56,540 bases of DNA from Patescibacteria group bacterium (lineage in GTDB: Bacteria > Patescibacteriota > Patescibacteriia > Patescibacteriales > UBA12465). The DNA lies in NCBI GenBank assembly GCA_028696995.1, contig JAQVFY010000005.1:1-56540 (forward strand), given 5' to 3'. Shown piece after piece: positions 47,356 to 56,540 of this stretch. How positions within the stretch are numbered: position 1 is the first letter of the stretch; each line of letters begins with the position of its first letter. Below the pieces are notes generated by a model, which was given only the letters and a program-made list of their open reading frames with translations, was not told the DNA's origin and did no database searches. Both the position numbers and the translations under genes were made by a program.

Positions 47356-48021
47356 ATGGGTAAGAAAATAAATCCAAAAATAATAAGAACGGGTATTATC
47401 AGAACTTGGCCATCAATTTGGTTTAGCTCTGGTAATAAATATATTAAAAATACTCGTCAAGATGTATTAATAAGGAAATATATTATTAAGGAATTCAAAG
47501 AAGCTGGAATTGATAGAGTGGAAATTACTCGAAATTCTGATCAGATCAATATCGATGTCTTTACAGCTCGTCCTGGTGTAATTATTGGTCGTGGTGGAAA
47601 TGGAGTTGAGGAATTAAAGAGAAAATTACATCGTAAATTTTTATCTAACCCGATGGAAATTCGTTTAAATAATATTAATATAAATATTAAAGAAGTTGAT
47701 AATCCGAACCTAAGTGCTCAGATTAATGTTCAGTCTATGATCTTAGAGATTGAAAAAAGAGTTCCTTTTAGAAAAGTTATGAAACAGGCTATTTCTAGGA
47801 TTGAAAGAGGTGGTGCTTTAGGTGTTAAGGTTGTTATTGCTGGTCGTTTGAATGGAGCTGAAATTGCTCGAAGTGAAAAATTGATTTCTGGAAAATTACC
47901 ACTTAGCACTTTAAGAGCTAATATTGATTATTCTCGAGGAGTAGCCAGAACTACTTACGGAAGTATCGGAATAAAAGTTTGGATTTATAAAGGAGATGTT
48001 TTTAATAAAGATAATAAATAA
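47356..48021 (+). CDS. rpsC: 30S ribosomal protein uS3
   Basis: MGKKINPKIIRTGI, ARPGVIIGRGGNGVEEL, GRLNGAEIARSE. Confidence 0.97.
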   Translation: MGKKINPKIIRTGIIRTWPSIWFSSGNKYIKNTRQDVLIRKYIIKEFKEAGIDRVEITRNSDQINIDVFTARPGVIIGRGGNGVEELKRKLHRKFLSNPMEIRLNNININIKEVDNPNLSAQINVQSMILEIEKRVPFRKVMKQAISRIERGGALGVKVVIAGRLNGAEIARSEKLISGKLPLSTLRANIDYSRGVARTTYGSIGIKVWIYKGDVFNKDNK

Positions 48022-48032
48022 TTTTTTAGAGT

Positions 48033-48440
48033 ATGTTGATGCCCAAAAAAACTAAATATCGCAAATCGCATAAAGGGAAAAGAGGTGGTAAATCTACTAG
48101 TTTATCTAGGGTTGATTTTGGTTCTTATGGTTTAAAAAGTTTAGAAGCTTGTTGGATTAGTTCTAGACAAATAGAGGCTGCTCGTCGAGTTATTACTAAA
48201 TATACCAAAAAAGGTGGAAAAATTTGGATTAGAATATTTCCTCATAAACCAGTTACTGCTAAGGGAGGAGAAATGCCTATGGGAAAAGGAAAGGGTGCCG
48301 TTGATCATTATGTTTTTCCAGTAAAACCAGGTATGATTATGTATGAGGTGGAAGGATTAACAGAGGAAGTAGCTAAAAAAGCTCTAGAATTAGCTGCTTA
48401 TAAATTACCTGTTAAATGTAGATTTGTTAAAAAAGATTAA
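48033..48440 (+). CDS. rplP: 50S ribosomal protein uL16
   Basis: MPKKTKYRKSHKGK, WIRIFPHKPVTAKGGEMPMGKGKGAVDHYV. Confidence 0.97.
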   Translation: MLMPKKTKYRKSHKGKRGGKSTSLSRVDFGSYGLKSLEACWISSRQIEAARRVITKYTKKGGKIWIRIFPHKPVTAKGGEMPMGKGKGAVDHYVFPVKPGMIMYEVEGLTEEVAKKALELAAYKLPVKCRFVKKD

Positions 48441-48456
48441 TCTAATTTATTTAAAT

Positions 48457-48660
48457 ATGGAATTAAAAGAATTAAAAACTAAAAAAATATCTGAGTTACA
48501 TAATATTTTAGCTGATTTACGTGATAAATTAAGAGGTTTTCGTTTTAAGGATTCTAATAAGCAATTAAAAAACGTACGAGGAATTAGAAGTGTTAAGAGG
48601 GAAATTGCTCAGATTTTGACATTAATAAATAATAATAATAAAGAAAATAATAATAAATAA
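48457..48660 (+). CDS. rpmC: 50S ribosomal protein uL29 (start 48457 preferred)
   Basis: MELKELKTKKISELHNILADLRDKLRGFRF. Confidence 0.85.
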   Translation: MELKELKTKKISELHNILADLRDKLRGFRFKDSNKQLKNVRGIRSVKREIAQILTLINNNNKENNNK

Positions 48661-48669
48661 TAAACTAAT

Positions 48670-48948
48670 ATGACTACTTTAAATAAAAAAGAAAAAAATA
48701 ATATTAAAGCCGAAAAGAAACCTATTATTAGAAAGAAATTTTCTGGAGTGGTTATTAGTGATAAAAGCGAAAAAACTGTGGTAGTAGAAGTAGAAAGAGT
48801 TAAGATGAATAGTAAATATAAAAAAAGATATATTGTTAGTAAGAAATACAAGGTTCACGATGAAAAAAATTCTTGTAAAATAGGTGATAAGGTCTCTTTT
48901 GTCGAATGTCGACCGATTAGTAAAGATAAAAAATGGAGAATTATTTAA
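48670..48948 (+). CDS. rpsQ: 30S ribosomal protein uS17
   Basis: GVVISDKSEKTVVVEVERVKMNSKYKKRYIVSKKYKVHDE. Confidence 0.95.
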   Translation: MTTLNKKEKNNIKAEKKPIIRKKFSGVVISDKSEKTVVVEVERVKMNSKYKKRYIVSKKYKVHDEKNSCKIGDKVSFVECRPISKDKKWRII

Positions 48949-48972
48949 TTTATATTTTAATTTTTTAAAGAT

Positions 48973-49344
48973 ATGATACAAACAGAAAGTCGAATTAAAG
49001 TAGCTGATAATTCTGGAGCTAAGGAGCTTCTATGTATTAGAGTTTTAGGTGGATATAGAAAGAGATACGCTGGAGTAGGCGATATTATTGTTGCTTCTAT
49101 TAAATCAGCTTCTCCTCATATGCCGGTTAAAAAAGGTGATATAGTTAGAGCAGTTATTGTTAGAACTAAAAAAGAAATTCGTCGTAAAGATGGATCTTAT
49201 TTGAGATTTGATGAAAATGCTTGCGTAATTATTGATAAAGAAAAAAAAGAACCCAAGGGTACTCGTGTTTTTGGCCCTATTGCTCGTGAAGTTCGTCGGG
49301 CTGGATTTTCTAAAATAGCGTCTTTAGCCCCCGAGGTTTTGTAA
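48973..49344 (+). CDS. rplN: 50S ribosomal protein uL14
   Basis: [27 protein letters not shown]. Confidence 0.98.
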   Translation: MIQTESRIKVADNSGAKELLCIRVLGGYRKRYAGVGDIIVASIKSASPHMPVKKGDIVRAVIVRTKKEIRRKDGSYLRFDENACVIIDKEKKEPKGTRVFGPIAREVRRAGFSKIASLAPEVL

Positions 49345-49368
49345 AATAATAATTTAAATATTTTAAAT

Positions 49369-49692
49369 ATGAAAATTAAGAAAAATGATAAAGTAAAAAT
49401 ATTAACCGGAAAAGATAGTGGAAAGATTGGTAAGGTTTTGCAAGTTTTTCCAAAGGAAGGTCGTATTAGTGTTGAGGGTTTAAATATTTTAATAAAACAT
49501 CTTCGTCCTCAAAAACAAGGAGAAAAAGGGCAAAGAATAGAATTCCCTGGTCTTATTAATATTTCTAATGTTATTTTAGTTTGTCCTAAATGTGGTAAAG
49601 ATACTCGAGTAGCCTATAAGACGATTACAGGAGAAGATGGTAAGAGCAAGAAATTTAGAACTTGTAAGAAATGTCAAGAGATAGTAGAATAA
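49369..49692 (+). CDS. rplX: 50S ribosomal protein uL24 with C-terminal CxxC pair
   Basis: IKKNDKVKILTGKDSGKIGKVLQVFP; CPKCG...CKKC. Confidence 0.96.
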   Translation: MKIKKNDKVKILTGKDSGKIGKVLQVFPKEGRISVEGLNILIKHLRPQKQGEKGQRIEFPGLINISNVILVCPKCGKDTRVAYKTITGEDGKSKKFRTCKKCQEIVE

Positions 49693-49735
49693 TTAATTTT
49701 TATAAATAATTTAGTGATTATATAAAATATCAAAT

Positions 49736-50287
49736 ATGAATTTAAAAGATAAATATCAAAAAGAAATAATTCCAGCTTTAAAAGAAAAATTTTCCTATTC
49801 TAATGTGTTTTTAGTTCCTAGGATTGAAAAAGTTATTATTAATGTTGGATTTGGTCGCCATAACAAGGAAAAAGATTATATTGTTAATGTTGAAAAAACT
49901 TTAACTAGGATTTCTGGTCAAAAACCAGTTTTTACTAAAGCTAAAAAATCAATTTCGTCTTTCAAGATTAGAGAGGGGATGCTTATTGGAGCTATGGTTA
50001 CCTTACGTGGTAATAGAATGTATGATTTTTTAGATAAGTTGGTAAATATTAGCTTTCCTAGAGTTAGGGATTTTCGTGGAATTTCAGAAAAATCTGTTGA
50101 TAAACAGGGAAATTTAAGTATAGGATTTAAAGAAAATATTTCTTTTCCCGAGGTTAAGGTTGAGGATATTAATAATATTCATGGTCTAGAAGTTGTTATT
50201 CACTCTTCTGCTGTGAATAGAGCAGAAGGTTTAGAATTATTCAAATTAATGGGATTTCCTTTTAAAAAGGAGAAGATAAAAAAATAA
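49736..50287 (+). CDS. rplE: 50S ribosomal protein uL5
   Basis: LVPRIEKVIINVGFGRHN, KKSISSFKIREGMLIGAMVTLRG. Confidence 0.97.
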   Translation: MNLKDKYQKEIIPALKEKFSYSNVFLVPRIEKVIINVGFGRHNKEKDYIVNVEKTLTRISGQKPVFTKAKKSISSFKIREGMLIGAMVTLRGNRMYDFLDKLVNISFPRVRDFRGISEKSVDKQGNLSIGFKENISFPEVKVEDINNIHGLEVVIHSSAVNRAEGLELFKLMGFPFKKEKIKK

Positions 50288-50308
50288 TTAATTAATTTAT
50301 TTATATCT

Positions 50309-50494
50309 ATGGCTAGAGTTGCATTAATAGTTAAAGCGAAAAGAAAACCAAAGTTTTCTACTCGAAAAATAAATCGATGTTGGCGTTGTGGAAGAAATAA
50401 GGGATATATGAGAGATTTCGATTTATGTCGTATTTGTTTTCGAGAATTAGCTGATAATGGTGATTTACCAGGAGTTAAAAAATCAAGTTGGTAA
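50309..50494 (+). CDS. rpsZ: 30S ribosomal protein uS14, zinc-binding type Z
   Basis: [25 protein letters not shown]. Confidence 0.95.
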   Translation: MARVALIVKAKRKPKFSTRKINRCWRCGRNKGYMRDFDLCRICFRELADNGDLPGVKKSSW

Positions 50495-50576
50495 AATAAA
50501 ATAAATATATAAGATATGTAAAATTGACAATTATTTAGATTAAAAAAGATAATTTTCAATTTTAAATTAAAATATT

Positions 50577-50996
50577 ATGATAGATCCAATCGCAGACATG
50601 TTAACTAGAATTAGAAACGCTTCAATAGTAAAGAAGGCTGATTTAGTTTTGCCGATGAGCAAGGTTAAATTTAATATTGCCAAAATTATGGAGAAGGAGG
50701 GTCTTATTTCTAGTGTTTCAGTTATTCCTGGGGGTCAAGAATTACAGAAAAATAAAACTTTTAAATTTGATCAAATCAGAATAGTTTTGAAATACGAAAA
50801 AGATGGTTCTCCTAGAATCAAGTTTTTAAGCAGAATTAGCAAACCCGGAAGACGTGTTTATGTTGACAAGGATAATATTCCTAGAGTTTTAAATAGTTTA
50901 GGAGTAGCAATTATTTCTACCTCCAAGGGGATGATGACCGGAAGAAAGGCCTATAAGGAGAAAATTGGAGGAGAATTGATTTGTGAAATTTATTAA
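50577..50996 (+). CDS. rpsH: 30S ribosomal protein uS8
   Basis: MIDPIADMLTRIRNAS, GVAIISTSKGMMTGRKA. Confidence 0.97.
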   Translation: MIDPIADMLTRIRNASIVKKADLVLPMSKVKFNIAKIMEKEGLISSVSVIPGGQELQKNKTFKFDQIRIVLKYEKDGSPRIKFLSRISKPGRRVYVDKDNIPRVLNSLGVAIISTSKGMMTGRKAYKEKIGGELICEIY

Positions 50997-51013
50997 TTTT
51001 AAAAATACAATTT

Positions 51014-51556
51014 ATGTCAAGATTAGGAAAATTACCAATAAAAATACCTGCAGGAACTCAAGTAAATATTGATAAAGGTTTTATTACTGTTAAAGGTCCT
51101 AAAGGAGAATTAAAGCAAGAGTTGATTAAGGCTGTAAAAGTGGAGATGAATGACAATAATGAACTTATTGTTAGTATTAATAATCCTGAAGATAAAAAAG
51201 AAAGATCTTTTTGGGGATTGTTTAGAGCTTTGGTCAATAATATGGTGATCGGAGTTAATGATGGCTATCAGAAAAAATTAGAAATTAAGGGTGTTGGGTA
51301 TAAGGTAGCGGTCAATGGTAATAAAATAAATTTAAATTTAGGATTTTCTCATCCTGTAGAATTTCCTTTGCCAGATGGAGTTTCAGCTGTAGCTGAAGGA
51401 AATTTCTTAACTATTATTGGTATTGATAAACAATTAGTAGGCGAATTAGCTGCTCAAATTAGAAAGTTAAGAAAACCAGAGCCGTATAAAGGAAAGGGTA
51501 TTCGTTACATTGATGAAGTGGTTAGACGTAAGGCTGGTAAAGCGGCGGCTAAATAA
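51014..51556 (+). CDS. rplF: 50S ribosomal protein uL6
   Basis: MSRLGKLPIKIPAGTQV, KPEPYKGKGIRYIDEVVRRKAGK. Confidence 0.97.
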   Translation: MSRLGKLPIKIPAGTQVNIDKGFITVKGPKGELKQELIKAVKVEMNDNNELIVSINNPEDKKERSFWGLFRALVNNMVIGVNDGYQKKLEIKGVGYKVAVNGNKINLNLGFSHPVEFPLPDGVSAVAEGNFLTIIGIDKQLVGELAAQIRKLRKPEPYKGKGIRYIDEVVRRKAGKAAAK

Positions 51557-51583
51557 AGTAATTTAATTTTTAAATTTTTAAAT

Positions 51584-51940
51584 ATGAATAAAGTAAAAGT
51601 AAAAAATGAAAAACTAGCTCGACGGCATGTTAAAATTAGATCTATTATTAGCGGAACTAAAAAAAGACCACGACTTAGTGTTTTTCGTTCTAACCGAGGA
51701 ATGTTTGTCCAATTAATTGATGATTCAGCCGGAAAGACTTTGATTAGTGCTAATGTTAAAGAATTAAAGGGTTCTAAAGATAAGAAAATAGAAGTAGCTT
51801 TTAATCTTGGTAAATTATTAGCTGAAAAGGCTAAAGAAAAAAAGATTAGTCAAGTTGTTTTTGATAGAGGTGGTTATAAATATCATGGAAGAGTTAAAGC
51901 TGTGGCGGAAGGGGCTCGAGAAGGCGGATTGATTTTTTAA
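51584..51940 (+). CDS. rplR: 50S ribosomal protein uL18
   Basis: [59 protein letters not shown]. Confidence 0.97.
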   Translation: MNKVKVKNEKLARRHVKIRSIISGTKKRPRLSVFRSNRGMFVQLIDDSAGKTLISANVKELKGSKDKKIEVAFNLGKLLAEKAKEKKISQVVFDRGGYKYHGRVKAVAEGAREGGLIF

Positions 51941-51964
51941 TTTATATAAAAATAAAAAAATATT

Positions 51965-52597
51965 ATGTCAGACGAAAAAAACAATATTAATAATAATCAA
52001 GTTAATAATAAATCTAAAAGTTTTGATTCTTCTAATAAAAAGTCTTTTCCTGGGAAAAAACGTTTTGGAGAAAGACCTAAGGAAGAATTTGAACAAAGAA
52101 TTTTGGATATTGCTCGTGTTACTAGGGTTATGAAGGGTGGAAAAAGAATGAGTTTTAGAGCTTGTGTTGCTATTGGAGATAAGAAGGGAAGAATTGCTGT
52201 GGCCTTGGGTAAGGGAGCTGATGTTACTCTAGCTGTTAATAAGGCGGTTAATAAGGCTAAGAAAAATATTGTTTTTGTGCCGATTGTTAATGATACTATT
52301 CCTCATGAGATTAATAATAAATTTGGTTCAGCTAAAATATTATTAAAACCAGCTTCTCAGGGTAGAGGAGTAATTGCCGGTGGTGTAGTTCGTGTTATTA
52401 TGGATTTAGTTGGTATCAAAAATATCAGTAGTAAAATTTTGGGAACTAATAATAAAATTAATAATGCTAAGTGTACTATCTTGGCCTTAGACAAATTAAG
52501 AAAAGTTGGTCCTTTACTTAATGCCAAAAAAGCTGAAATTAAAAAGGAAGATCAGGTTAAAAAAATAGAGGAAAAAGATATTGTTAATAATAAATAA
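51965..52597 (+). CDS. rpsE: 30S ribosomal protein uS5 with N- and C-terminal extensions
   Basis: RVTRVMKGGKRMSFRACVAIGDKKGRIAVALGKGADV. Confidence 0.97.
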   Translation: MSDEKNNINNNQVNNKSKSFDSSNKKSFPGKKRFGERPKEEFEQRILDIARVTRVMKGGKRMSFRACVAIGDKKGRIAVALGKGADVTLAVNKAVNKAKKNIVFVPIVNDTIPHEINNKFGSAKILLKPASQGRGVIAGGVVRVIMDLVGIKNISSKILGTNNKINNAKCTILALDKLRKVGPLLNAKKAEIKKEDQVKKIEEKDIVNNK

Positions 52598-52625
52598 AAT
52601 TATAAATAAATAAGATTTAAATAAT

Positions 52626-53057
52626 ATGGCAATTTCACTAAGTAATATTAAAAAGAGCTCCGGCAGTTCTCGTCCTGGAAAAAGAATCGGTCGAGGAAAT
52701 TCTTCTGGCAAGGGCACTTATAGTGGTCGAGGATTAAAGGGTCAGAAATCTAGATCTGGTGTTAGTCGTTTTAAATTAAAAAGATTAGGAATGAAGAAAA
52801 ATTTATTAAAAATTCCTAAATCTCGTGGTTTTAATGCTCTTAGTCCTAAAAATCAGGTAGTTAATGTTTTGAAAATAAATGAAAATTTTAAAGATAATGA
52901 GGTAGTTAATGCTCAAGTTTTATGGGAAAAAGGATTGATTAGTCGTAAAAATTTACCAGTAAAAATTTTAGGAAAAGAAAAACTGATTCCTAGGGGTTTA
53001 AAATTTGAAAAAATTTCCTTTAGTAAGAGTGTTATTGAACAATTAGATAAAAAATAA
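52626..53057 (+). CDS. rplO: 50S ribosomal protein uL15
   Basis: GKRIGRGNSSGKGTYSGRGLKGQKSRSG. Confidence 0.96.
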   Translation: MAISLSNIKKSSGSSRPGKRIGRGNSSGKGTYSGRGLKGQKSRSGVSRFKLKRLGMKKNLLKIPKSRGFNALSPKNQVVNVLKINENFKDNEVVNAQVLWEKGLISRKNLPVKILGKEKLIPRGLKFEKISFSKSVIEQLDKK

Positions 53058-53070
53058 TATTAATTATTAT

Positions 53071-54342
53071 ATGATTGATAAAATTAGAAAAATTTGGAAG
53101 ATAAAAGACTTACGCGGAAGTATTATTTTTGTTCTTATGATGCTGGTTATTTTTCGATTATTTGCTCATGTTCCAGTTCCTGGTGTAAATGTTTTAGCTT
53201 TAAAAGAAATATTTTCTTCTAATCAGGTCTTGGGGATGTTAAATGTTTTTACTGGTGGTAGTATGGATAATTTTTCCATTGTTATGATGGGAATTGGTCC
53301 TTATATTACTTCTTCTATTATTTTTCAATTATTAGGAATGGTTGTTCCAAAATTAGAGGAAATGCAAAAAGAAGAATCTGGGCGACAAAAGATAAATGCT
53401 TGGACTAGATGGGCTACTGTTCCTTTGGCTGTAGTTCAGGCTTATGGTATGATTGCTTTACTTCGTAGTTCTTCGGCAGACATTTTGGGTGATATTAATA
53501 CTTTTAACTTAATAGCAACTATTATAACAATAAGCGCTGGAACTATTTTCTTGATGTGGATTGGGGAATTAATTTCTGAAAAAAAGATTGGAAATGGGAT
53601 TTCTCTTTTAATTTTTGCTGGTATAATAGCTTCTCTTCCCTCTGCTATTCAGAGATTATTTGTAACTTTTGAGCTTTCCCAAATTTATTTATTGTTAGGA
53701 TTTTTAGTTATCGCGATAGTTACTATTGTCGGAATTGTTATTATTAATGAGGGACAAAGAAATATTCCGGTGCAATATGCTCGACAAATAAGAGGTAATC
53801 GTGCTTTTGGTGGTAGCTCCACTCATTTGCCGATGAGGGTTAATACTGCTGGAGTTATTCCTATTATCTTTGCTATTTCTGTTACTGTTTTTCCTTCTAT
53901 GATTGCTCAATTTTTTGTTTCAGCTAAATCAGCTTTTATCTCTAAGGCAGCTTATGCGGTTATTAATATTTTTGAAAATCAATTGTTTTACGGAATTTTT
54001 TACTTTATTTTAGTAGTGGCTTTTACTTATTTTTATACTGAAATTATTTTCAAACCCGACAATATTGCTGAAAATTTACAAAAACAAGGAGGCTTTATTC
54101 CTGGGATTCGACCAGGTCGTCATACTAGTGAATACTTATCTTTTATTAGTCGTCGTATTTTATTAACAGGATCTTTATTTTTAGGTCTAATTGCCGTTCT
54201 TCCTTTAGTAATGAAGTATTTTACTGGAATGCAATCTTTGGCAATTGGCGGTACTAGTCTTTTGATTGTGGTGTCAGTAGTTATTGAAACCGTTAAACAA
54301 ATAGAAGCTCAGGTTACTATGCGTGATTATGATGGAATTTAA
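53071..54342 (+). CDS. secY: Preprotein translocase subunit SecY
   Basis: FRLFAHVPVPGVN, GIGPYITSSIIFQLL, GNGISLLIFAGI, LPMRVNTAGVIPIIFA. Confidence 0.98.
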   Translation: MIDKIRKIWKIKDLRGSIIFVLMMLVIFRLFAHVPVPGVNVLALKEIFSSNQVLGMLNVFTGGSMDNFSIVMMGIGPYITSSIIFQLLGMVVPKLEEMQKEESGRQKINAWTRWATVPLAVVQAYGMIALLRSSSADILGDINTFNLIATIITISAGTIFLMWIGELISEKKIGNGISLLIFAGIIASLPSAIQRLFVTFELSQIYLLLGFLVIAIVTIVGIVIINEGQRNIPVQYARQIRGNRAFGGSSTHLPMRVNTAGVIPIIFAISVTVFPSMIAQFFVSAKSAFISKAAYAVINIFENQLFYGIFYFILVVAFTYFYTEIIFKPDNIAENLQKQGGFIPGIRPGRHTSEYLSFISRRILLTGSLFLGLIAVLPLVMKYFTGMQSLAIGGTSLLIVVSVVIETVKQIEAQVTMRDYDGI

Positions 54343-54361
54343 ATTATTATCAAAGTTTTAT

Positions 54362-54392
54362 AAAAAATCTCTGCTTAATGTAGAGATTTTTT
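54362..54392 (+). terminator. Rho-independent terminator after secY
   Basis: AAAAAATCTCT-GCTTAATGT-AGAGATTTTTT. Confidence 0.9.
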
Positions 54393-54466
54393 GTTTGTTT
54401 TTTCCTTTATTTTTTTAAAAAAATATTGTATAATATAATTAGTTTAATTTTTATTATTAAATTATT

Positions 54467-54754
54467 ATGTCTAGCATAAAATTGCCCGCCGGAGGAAATG
54501 ATTTTCGTATGCAAGGAATTAGTGGTTTTAATCGGGCTTTTTCTAATTTAATTCGCTACGGAAAATTTTCTAATTTACAAGACAACAAGGAGCAAATTGA
54601 GAGAATTTTTAGTTCTTTAGTTCCGACAATTAGAAGGGATGGTAAAATTCCATATTCTACTAGGCGTCAGGCTTTATTGAGGTTTATACGTATGCCGGGG
54701 ACAACTAAAGAAGACGAAAGAAATTTTAGAGAATTATTGGATTTTTATAAATAA
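54467..54754 (+). CDS. Hypothetical protein (95 aa)
   Basis: Intact ORF with TATAAT-like promoter region upstream and usual T(-1) start context. Confidence 0.6.
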   Translation: MSSIKLPAGGNDFRMQGISGFNRAFSNLIRYGKFSNLQDNKEQIERIFSSLVPTIRRDGKIPYSTRRQALLRFIRMPGTTKEDERNFRELLDFYK

Positions 54755-54799
54755 ATTTAAAATATTAAATTTATCTAATTTAATATTAATTTTTTTATT

Positions 54800-55813
54800 A
54801 TGATTTTAAACATTATTTTATTAATTATTGGTTTTGTTTTATTGATCAAGGGAGCTGATTTTTTAGTTGAGGGATCTTCTTTGGTCGCTAAAAGATTTGG
54901 CATTTCTAATGTCGTTATTGGTTTGACTGTAATTGCTTTTGGAACCTCGGCTCCAGAATTAATTGTTAATATTATTTCCTCTGTTAAAGGTAATTCCGAT
55001 ATTGGGATGGGTAATATTGTTGGGTCTAATATTTCCAATATTTTGTTGATATTAGGTGTCTCTGCCTTATTTTCATCTTTGAAAGTTGATAAATCTATTA
55101 TTAAAAAACAAATTCCCTTTTCTATTTTAGCTTCTATAGCTTTGTTTTTATTAATAAATAGTACGATAGTAAATGGTGTTGGTCCGGATGGCTTGATGCG
55201 TTCTGGCGGTTTAGTTTTGATTTTATTTTTTTGTATTTTTCTTTATTATACTTTTAGCGTTGTCAAGAAAGAGGATAATTTTAGAGAGGTTTTACGAAGA
55301 TTATTTAGTTTTAGGTTTTTTAAAAGAGTTTGTGATAATGGTGAAATTTTGCAAAAAGGTGGTAATTTAACTTCTGTTTTTATGATTATTGGTGGTATAG
55401 TAGCTTTATTTTTTGGAGGAAAATTTATTGTTGACAGTTCTGTTTTTATCGCTTCCTCTCTTGGTCTTAGTCAGGCTTTAATAGGGCTTACTATTGTAGC
55501 AGTAGGAACATCTCTTCCAGAGTTAGCCGCATCAGTCGTGGCTGCTCGTAAAAATCAAGCTGATATGGCCGTTGGTAATGTTATCGGTTCTAATATTTTT
55601 AATATTTTATGGGTCTTAGGTCTTAGTGCTGTTATTAGCCCAATTAGTTATAATCCAGCGATGAATTTTGATATTATTTTCTTGATAATAATTAGTTTGG
55701 GGTTGTTGCCGTTAATTTTTATGGGGAAGAAATATCATTTTACTAAAAAAGAAGGTTTGTTATTAATCACTTTGTATATAGCTTATTTAGTTTATATTAT
55801 AATTAGGGGATAA
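54800..55813 (+). CDS. CaCA-family calcium/sodium antiporter (YrbG-like)
   Basis: Duplicated GTSAPELIVNIISSVKGNSDIGMGNIVGSNISNILLILG and GTSLPELAASVVAARKNQADMAVGNVIGSNIFNILWVLG alpha repeats. Confidence 0.95.
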   Translation: MILNIILLIIGFVLLIKGADFLVEGSSLVAKRFGISNVVIGLTVIAFGTSAPELIVNIISSVKGNSDIGMGNIVGSNISNILLILGVSALFSSLKVDKSIIKKQIPFSILASIALFLLINSTIVNGVGPDGLMRSGGLVLILFFCIFLYYTFSVVKKEDNFREVLRRLFSFRFFKRVCDNGEILQKGGNLTSVFMIIGGIVALFFGGKFIVDSSVFIASSLGLSQALIGLTIVAVGTSLPELAASVVAARKNQADMAVGNVIGSNIFNILWVLGLSAVISPISYNPAMNFDIIFLIIISLGLLPLIFMGKKYHFTKKEGLLLITLYIAYLVYIIIRG

Positions 55814-56540
55814 TGATTTATTATAAAACAAAAGAAGAGATAGAAATTCTACGACAAGGTGGAAAGATTTTGGCTAATATTTTGGATCGTTTATCTAAGG
55901 AGGTTCGGCCAGGTATTTCTACTGCTAAATTAGAGGAATTGGCTTTACTTTGGATATCTGAGGCTGGTGGTCGCCCAGCTTTTAAAGATTATGATATGGG
56001 TGATGGAATCTTTTTTCCATCGGCTTTATGTGTTTCTATAAATAACGAAGTGGTTCATGGTTCTTCTTTGCCAGATAGGGTTTTACGGGCTGGAGATATC
56101 GCTAATTTAGATATTGGTATGGAATGGCCTCTTCAAACACTTAAAGAGGCTAAAGAGCAGAAAAGACCCTTTAATAGTTATTCTTCTGGAGGTGGTTTTT
56201 ATACTGATACTTGTCGGACTGTTCCAGTGGGTAAAATTAGCCCCACTATTAGTAAACTGCTCAGAATCACCCGAGAATCGCTAAATTTAGGCATTTCTAA
56301 GGCTTTGGCCGGTAATACTTTAAACGACATAGGAAGCACTATAGAGGCTTTTGTTAAGAAACATGGATATAGTGCCGTGCGAGACTTGGTTGGTCATGGT
56401 GTCGGTTATTTTGCTCATGAAGAGCCTAATGTCTTTAATTATCAAATCAGTCAAGATGACCCAGATAATATTGTTTTAGAACCCGGAATGGTTATTGCTA
56501 TTGAGCCGATGATTAATGCTGGGCGCTTTAATGTTAAAAT
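55813..56540 (+). CDS. map: Methionine aminopeptidase type I, 3' truncated by window edge
   Basis: MIYYKTKEEIEILRQGGKILANIL, CVSINNEVVHG, YTDTCRTVPVG, DLVGHGVGYFAHEEPNV, GMVIAIEPMI; 1-nt overlap with antiporter stop. Confidence 0.95.
   Translation, partial: MIYYKTKEEIEILRQGGKILANILDRLSKEVRPGISTAKLEELALLWISEAGGRPAFKDYDMGDGIFFPSALCVSINNEVVHGSSLPDRVLRAGDIANLDIGMEWPLQTLKEAKEQKRPFNSYSSGGGFYTDTCRTVPVGKISPTISKLLRITRESLNLGISKALAGNTLNDIGSTIEAFVKKHGYSAVRDLVGHGVGYFAHEEPNVFNYQISQDDPDNIVLEPGMVIAIEPMINAGRFNVK

Noticed and set aside
48609-48981. Minus-strand hydrophobic ORFs over rpmC/rpsQ
   Set aside because: Antisense of Lys-rich ribosomal genes gives fake Phe/Leu-rich proteins.
1-56540. tRNA/rRNA genes and CRISPR arrays
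   Set aside because: Scanned intergenic regions; they are short and AT-rich and I saw no convincing tRNA, rRNA or array. A tRNAscan/Infernal run would be decisive.

Overview
AT-rich 56.5 kb window with the gene content of a Candidate Phyla Radiation (Patescibacteria)-type genome. The lineage is inferred from gene content only. Almost all genes lie on the + strand. From left to right: 5'-truncated tsf; PSP1 protein; GAPDH; a compact [FeFe]-hydrogenase module (NuoF-like + HydA + TM1266-like small protein); CCA-adding enzyme; an RHH-NYN two-gene operon with an exact promoter/palindrome; cyclophilin; NifS; HAD hydrolase; a relic of a tyrosine recombinase; IscU/NifU; ZIP transporter; RodA/FtsW; L25; subtilase with FG-GAP repeats; epimerase; ThrRS; class I aldolase (-); SOD; a shortened mraZ-rsmH-ftsL-ftsI-murF cluster plus prfB; a frameshifted pilin-FISUMP gene that looks like a diversity-generating-retroelement (DGR) target; ComEC; L28 (-); M50 protease; the str operon (rpsL-rpsG-fusA); a 1241-aa pilin-like adhesin with nine ~71-aa repeats; tuf; the S10-spc ribosomal operon to secY (no uL30); a CaCA antiporter; and 3'-truncated map. 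Best leads: (1) T is almost invariant at position -1 of non-overlapping start codons and SD motifs are largely absent, while translationally overlapping starts lack the -1 T; (2) an RHH-NYN operon with a TTGATA-N17-TATAAT promoter and a perfect 12-bp palindrome, a candidate toxin-antitoxin module; (3) a DGR-like, adenine-depleted, NNY-codon C-type-lectin/FISUMP tail on a pilin gene that is frameshifted exactly in its FTLIE motif; (4) a minimal two-subunit [FeFe] hydrogenase with its regulator-like protein; (5) a 93-bp REP/MITE-like element and a related half copy flanked by 13-bp direct repeats. All calls come from reading the sequence and recalling families; no searches were run.
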